DNA of 64,000 nucleotides from Nonlabens spongiae (GTDB lineage: Bacteria > Bacteroidota > Bacteroidia > Flavobacteriales > Flavobacteriaceae): the NCBI RefSeq assembly GCF_002117125.1, contig NZ_CP019344.1:2260501-2324500 (forward strand), given 5' to 3'. Shown one piece after another: positions 61,162 to 64,000 of this stretch. The translations under genes were made by a program, and so were the position numbers. Under the pieces are notes generated by a model, which was not told the origin of the DNA, did no database searches, and saw only the letters and a list, made by a program, of their open reading frames with translations. How positions within the stretch are numbered: position 1 is the stretch's first letter; every line of letters starts with the position of its first letter.

Positions 61162-61674
61162 CTAATTTTTCTTCTTTTTAAACACGGGAACGCTGGAACA
61201 AGCTTCTCCATACATGACTGAGCGCGCCACTTTCTGCAGTTTTTCCGTAATCATCATGTACGCCGATATGGGAACCGGTTTGTTAGAACAACCTTTGATG
61301 ATTACAGGCAATCCTTCAAATTCAGAAACGTCCAGATCGTTGATGATCTCTTGATGCAAAATGGTTTCTAAATCTTCAAGGGAGCCATAAACTACTTTTT
61401 TAGCAACACCGGTAAGTTGTGATTGGAGCAACATCCACGCCCACTGCGGGATGATCGCATCTGTACTGCAATTTATGGCAACGTAATGATCTTGATATGC
61501 AGTGAAGTCTGTTGTTTTTATGCTTTCGCGAAAGCGGGATTCTACCAGCACTATTCCCTCCATCAACCATTGAGATATATCAATGACCGAGCGCTGACCT
61601 GCAGGATAAAAATCCTCTAGATCAAAGGTTTTGAGTTTGGAACTCGCTACACGATTAATGATTTCTTCTGCCAT
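61162..61674 (-). CDS. DUF2480 family protein, SUF-associated
   Basis: A 170-aa soluble protein; DUF2480 members are almost always the tail gene of Bacteroidetes suf operons. Key segments are YPAGQRSVIDISQWLMEGIV, INCSTDAIIPQWAWMLLQSQ (Cys about 70) and VIIKGCSNKPVPISAYM (Cys about 129), with a last Cys in YGEACSSVPVFKKKKN. The conserved cysteines would suit Fe-S handling, but the function is unknown. The palindrome (61521-61536) is translated as RFRES in VESRFRESIKT. Confidence 0.88.
   Translation of the reverse strand: MAEEIINRVASSKLKTFDLEDFYPAGQRSVIDISQWLMEGIVLVESRFRESIKTTDFTAYQDHYVAINCSTDAIIPQWAWMLLQSQLTGVAKKVVYGSLEDLETILHQEIINDLDVSEFEGLPVIIKGCSNKPVPISAYMMITEKLQKVARSVMYGEACSSVPVFKKKKN
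61521..61536. repeat. iterated palindrome with one terminal mismatch, inside the DUF2480 gene
   Basis: TGCTTTCGCGAAAGCG, read as RFRES. Confidence 0.9.
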
Positions 61675-61679
61675 GATGC

Positions 61680-62000
61680 CTACAGCATTCCTAATTCTAG
61701 TTTTGCCTCCTCACTCATCAAATCTTTGTTCCAAGGCGGGTCAAAGGTGATTTCTACTTCAGCATCATTTACTTCTTTAAGACTTTTTACCTTTTCCTCA
61801 ACTTCCAGCGGTAGGGTTTCAGCCACGGGACAGTTAGGTGAGGTAAGCGTCATGAGTATCTTCACGTCTGCATCGCTGCTGACCATGACGTCATAAATCA
61901 AGCCCAGTTCATAAATATCTACGGGAATTTCAGGGTCAAAAATGGATTTGAGCACCTTTACAACCTTTTCCCCTATTACTTGTCCATCTACTTCTTCCAT
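61680..62000 (-). CDS. MIP18/DUF59-type Fe-S assembly protein (SufT-like)
   Basis: A 106-aa DUF59-domain protein of the kind placed in suf operons and thought to help deliver clusters to target proteins. The family motifs FDPEIPVDIYELGLIYDV (about 18-35) and MTLTSPNCPVAETLP (Cys about 58) are intact, and it ends with TFDPPWNKDLMSEEAK. Length is normal. It sits between DUF2480 (5 bp) and sufE (6 bp). Whether it acts as SufT in this organism is inferred from the domain. Confidence 0.92.
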   Translation of the reverse strand: MEEVDGQVIGEKVVKVLKSIFDPEIPVDIYELGLIYDVMVSSDADVKILMTLTSPNCPVAETLPLEVEEKVKSLKEVNDAEVEITFDPPWNKDLMSEEAKLELGML

Positions 62001-62006
62001 AATGTT

Positions 62007-62432
62007 TTAGTTAAGCTGTGCTTGATAAGCCACAGCGTACATTTTAAGTTGTTTGATCATTGACACCAATCCGTTTGCTCGGGTGGGTGACAAATGCTCC
62101 TTCAAACCGATCTCATCTATAAAACCGGTATCAGCGGCGATGATATCAGCAGGTTTTTGTCCCGACCATGCGCGTACCAAAATTGCGATGATTCCTTTAG
62201 TAATGATCGCATCACTATCTGCCGTAAAAACGACTTTTTCATCTTCTAATTCTGCGTTTACCCAGACTTTAGACTGGCAACCCTTGATGATTTTATCTTC
62301 TGTTTTGTATTGCTCATCAATTAGTGGCAAGCTCTTGCCTAGATCAATCATGTATTCATAGCGCTGCATCCAGTCGTCAAACATGGTAAACTCATCGATG
62401 ATTTCTTCTTGTATTTCTTGAATACTCGCCAT
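62007..62432 (-). CDS. sufE: cysteine desulfuration protein SufE
   Basis: Takes persulfide sulfur from SufS and passes it to SufBCD. The acceptor cysteine is in IIKGCQSKVWV (about Cys52); other SufE signatures are DWMQRYEYMIDLGKSLP and HLSPTRANGL near the end. Length 141 aa is normal. It is 2 bp after the META lipoprotein and part of the sufS-META-sufE-DUF59-DUF2480 run. Confidence 0.96.
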   Translation of the reverse strand: MASIQEIQEEIIDEFTMFDDWMQRYEYMIDLGKSLPLIDEQYKTEDKIIKGCQSKVWVNAELEDEKVVFTADSDAIITKGIIAILVRAWSGQKPADIIAADTGFIDEIGLKEHLSPTRANGLVSMIKQLKMYAVAYQAQLN

Positions 62433-62434
62433 AG

Positions 62435-62839
62435 TTATTTGTCTTCTGCTTTTGTAGCCTTGATGATGATCTTTCCAGACTCATTCATCATATGGAGTTC
62501 ACCTTGTGAAAATCTGTAGCTTTTTACATTGGCTAATTGTTCCATATAGGCTCTCTCGATGTCACGTTTTTCTTGGCAGTACATTTTTGTGGACATGATA
62601 GGTCCTACCTCGATATTGTTGCTGCCAGCGTTTGTAATATCTGCGCCATAGGTGTTGCAAGAGTTGTTACCTCCTACTCTCAAACCCTCTTGATTCTCTA
62701 TGTTCAAGGTGATGCCGTGACCTGACATGTCCTCACCAGAAACCTCGATCACATTATAATTCCCTTCAAGATTTTTCTCCTCGCAGGAAATTAGGCTTAA
62801 GCTTAGTATCAAAACAAGACTCTTAATTGCATTTTTCAT
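62435..62839 (-). CDS. META-domain lipoprotein
   Basis: 134 aa from the ATG at 62839 (MKNAIKSLVLIL); the open frame extends 48 codons further but that part lies in sufS. The lipoprotein signal ends SLISCEEKN (Cys19). The META/HslJ-like domain has GHGITLNIENQEGLRVGGNN, SCNTYGADI and STKMYCQEKRDIERAYMEQL, with two Cys that may bond. META proteins are envelope stress-related in some bacteria; here it sits between sufS and sufE, so it is co-transcribed with cluster assembly. Confidence 0.88.
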   Translation of the reverse strand: MKNAIKSLVLILSLSLISCEEKNLEGNYNVIEVSGEDMSGHGITLNIENQEGLRVGGNNSCNTYGADITNAGSNNIEVGPIMSTKMYCQEKRDIERAYMEQLANVKSYRFSQGELHMMNESGKIIIKATKAEDK

Positions 62840-62850
62840 AATGATGTTAT

Positions 62851-64000
62851 TTAGGACAACATGATAACTGCTCGTTGCAAAGCCTGTACCATGACGTCTA
62901 TTTCTTCTTTGGTATTGTAAAAGGCAAAACTGGCTCGTATGGTTCCCGGAATCTGATAACGATCCATAACCGGTTGGGCACAATGATGCCCAGTGCGTAC
63001 AGCTATTCCTAGTTTATCCACGATAGTCCCCAAATCATAAGGATGGATATTACCCACATTAAAACTGATTACCGCTGCCTTCTTGTCTACATCGCCATAA
63101 ATTACCGCACCGTCAATCTCTTTGATTTTTTGGGTTCCGTATTTTAGGAGCTCATCTTCATAAGCCGCGATATTTTCCATCCCTACTGATTCTAGATAAT
63201 CGACCGCTGCTCCAAGGGCAATACCTCCAGCGATATTAGGGGTTCCCGCTTCAAATTTATGAGGCAAACCCGCATAAGTGGTATGTTCAAAAGTGACTTG
63301 ATCGATCATCTCACCACCGCCTTGATAAGGAGGCAATCTATCCAACAGTTCTTCTTTACCGTATAAGATACCGATTCCCGTAGGACCACACATTTTGTGA
63401 CCTGCCATAGTGTAAAAATCGGCGTCCAAGGCTAGAACATCTACTTTCATGTGCCCGCAGGATTGCGCGCCGTCGATCAATACTAAAGCTTTGTGTTCAT
63501 GAGCCTTCTCTATGATTTCCTCAATGGGATTTTGAACACCGAGCGCATTGGAAATATGGTTTACGACCACGAAAGCGGTTTTTGAGTTCAAGATTTTCGC
63601 GAAAGCGTCCATATCCAACTCGCCATTATCCAGAACGGGAATCACTTTAAGCGTTGCTCCCACCCGCTCGCACAACATTTGCCAAGGAACAATATTTGAG
63701 TGATGTTCTACCGCGCTCACAATAACCTCATCGCCTTCTTTTACAAAAACGTGTGCGCCAGAGGCAACCGCATTTATACTGTGCGTATTCCCTGAAGTAA
63801 AAAGCGTTTGCTTGGTTTCAGGAATATTGAAAAAAGCCCTCACTTTCTCACGAGCCTCCTCAAAAAGATCTGTCGCCTCCTGACTGAGTGCATGAACGCC
63901 ACGATGGATATTTGCGTTGTATTGCGTGTAATACTCGGTGATTTTATCGATTACCTGTCGCGGTTTTTGCGAGGTTGCTGCGTTATCAAAATAAACCAAT
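62851..64000 (-). CDS. sufS: cysteine desulfurase SufS (5' end cut by window edge)
   Basis: PLP enzyme that extracts sulfur from cysteine. The visible part begins V-YFDNAATSQKPRQVID; about 20 residues before it are outside the window. Signatures: LFTSGNTHSINAVASG, VEHHSNIVPWQ, LIDGAQSCGHM, MAGHKMCGPTGIG (PLP Lys) and VRTGHHCAQPVMDRY, which carries the active-site Cys. A truncated copy of the palindrome (63594-63607) is translated as AFAKI in DMDAFAKILNSK. First visible gene of the left-facing suf half-operon. Confidence 0.96.
   Translation of the reverse strand, partial: LVYFDNAATSQKPRQVIDKITEYYTQYNANIHRGVHALSQEATDLFEEAREKVRAFFNIPETKQTLFTSGNTHSINAVASGAHVFVKEGDEVIVSAVEHHSNIVPWQMLCERVGATLKVIPVLDNGELDMDAFAKILNSKTAFVVVNHISNALGVQNPIEEIIEKAHEHKALVLIDGAQSCGHMKVDVLALDADFYTMAGHKMCGPTGIGILYGKEELLDRLPPYQGGGEMIDQVTFEHTTYAGLPHKFEAGTPNIAGGIALGAAVDYLESVGMENIAAYEDELLKYGTQKIKEIDGAVIYGDVDKKAAVISFNVGNIHPYDLGTIVDKLGIAVRTGHHCAQPVMDRYQIPGTIRASFAFYNTKEEIDVMVQALQRAVIMLS
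63594..63607. repeat. truncated iterated palindrome inside sufS
   Basis: TTTTCGCGAAAGCG: the right 13 bases match, the left end has diverged; read as AFAKI. Confidence 0.75.

Noticed and set aside
1..64000. CRISPR array, prophage or insertion sequence
   Set aside because: No regularly spaced direct repeats, no integrase, transposase, capsid or terminase genes; the palindromes are irregularly spaced.

Overview
The window is chromosomal DNA from a member of the Bacteroidetes, almost certainly a marine Flavobacteriia (Nonlabens/Dokdonia-like is a guess from general resemblance). The evidence is type IX secretion and gliding genes (porV, porU, gldJ), families largely confined to this phylum (DUF4254, DUF6341, DUF2480, CCC-motif membrane proteins, HU-CCDC81/SPOR protein), promoters of the TTG-N17-20-TAnnTTTG type, and few Shine-Dalgarno sequences. 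Coding density is about 90 percent. I see no prophage, insertion sequence, CRISPR array or rRNA.

Layout: 0-6 kb carries the end of an alpha/beta hydrolase, thiL and the SUF iron-sulfur operon sufA-sufB-lipoprotein-sufC-sufD. 6-15 kb has an outer-membrane protein, a GT9 glycosyltransferase with DUF4254, purD, and a surface-polysaccharide block (CapK-like ligase, GT4, sugar-phosphate transferase, UDP-glucuronate decarboxylase). 15-19 kb has hflX and four small exported proteins of unknown role. 19-27 kb has DUF2797, GH3, 3-hydroxyanthranilate dioxygenase, an HD-type hydrolase, a decayed VOC gene, PAP2, a small operon behind pheS, a ceramidase-like protein and a repeat-rich gap. 27.7-30.1 kb is a type II restriction-modification module (DUF6471 protein, cytosine-5 methyltransferase, convergent endonuclease) behind a perfect 34-bp palindrome. 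30-34 kb is tyrosine catabolism (hppD, hmgA) with two CCC-motif membrane proteins between the enzymes. 34-41 kb has a patatin-barrel protein, uvrC, pdhC, pdhA and cdd. 41-48 kb is the T9SS/gliding block. 48-58 kb has murF, tRNA-Phe, tRNA-Val, coaX, envelope genes including lptC, and ppiD. 58-64 kb has DUF58, a second CNNM protein, a DnaJ-like protein and the second half of the SUF system (DUF2480, MIP18-type, sufE, META lipoprotein, sufS) facing left.

The most striking signal is a perfect 16-bp palindrome, CGCTTTCGCGAAAGCG. I find it intact 14 times (two with one terminal mismatch), truncated once, and split at its centre by unrelated hairpin-forming insertions twice. It lies in gaps and inside genes, where it is translated as AFAKA, RFRES or LSRKR. 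It behaves like a genome-wide iterated signal (uptake-like, architecture-like or a selfish palindrome) and is the best candidate here for something undescribed.

The two SUF half-operons point towards each other at the two ends of the window. That is what an inversion of about 58 kb between sufD and sufS would leave.
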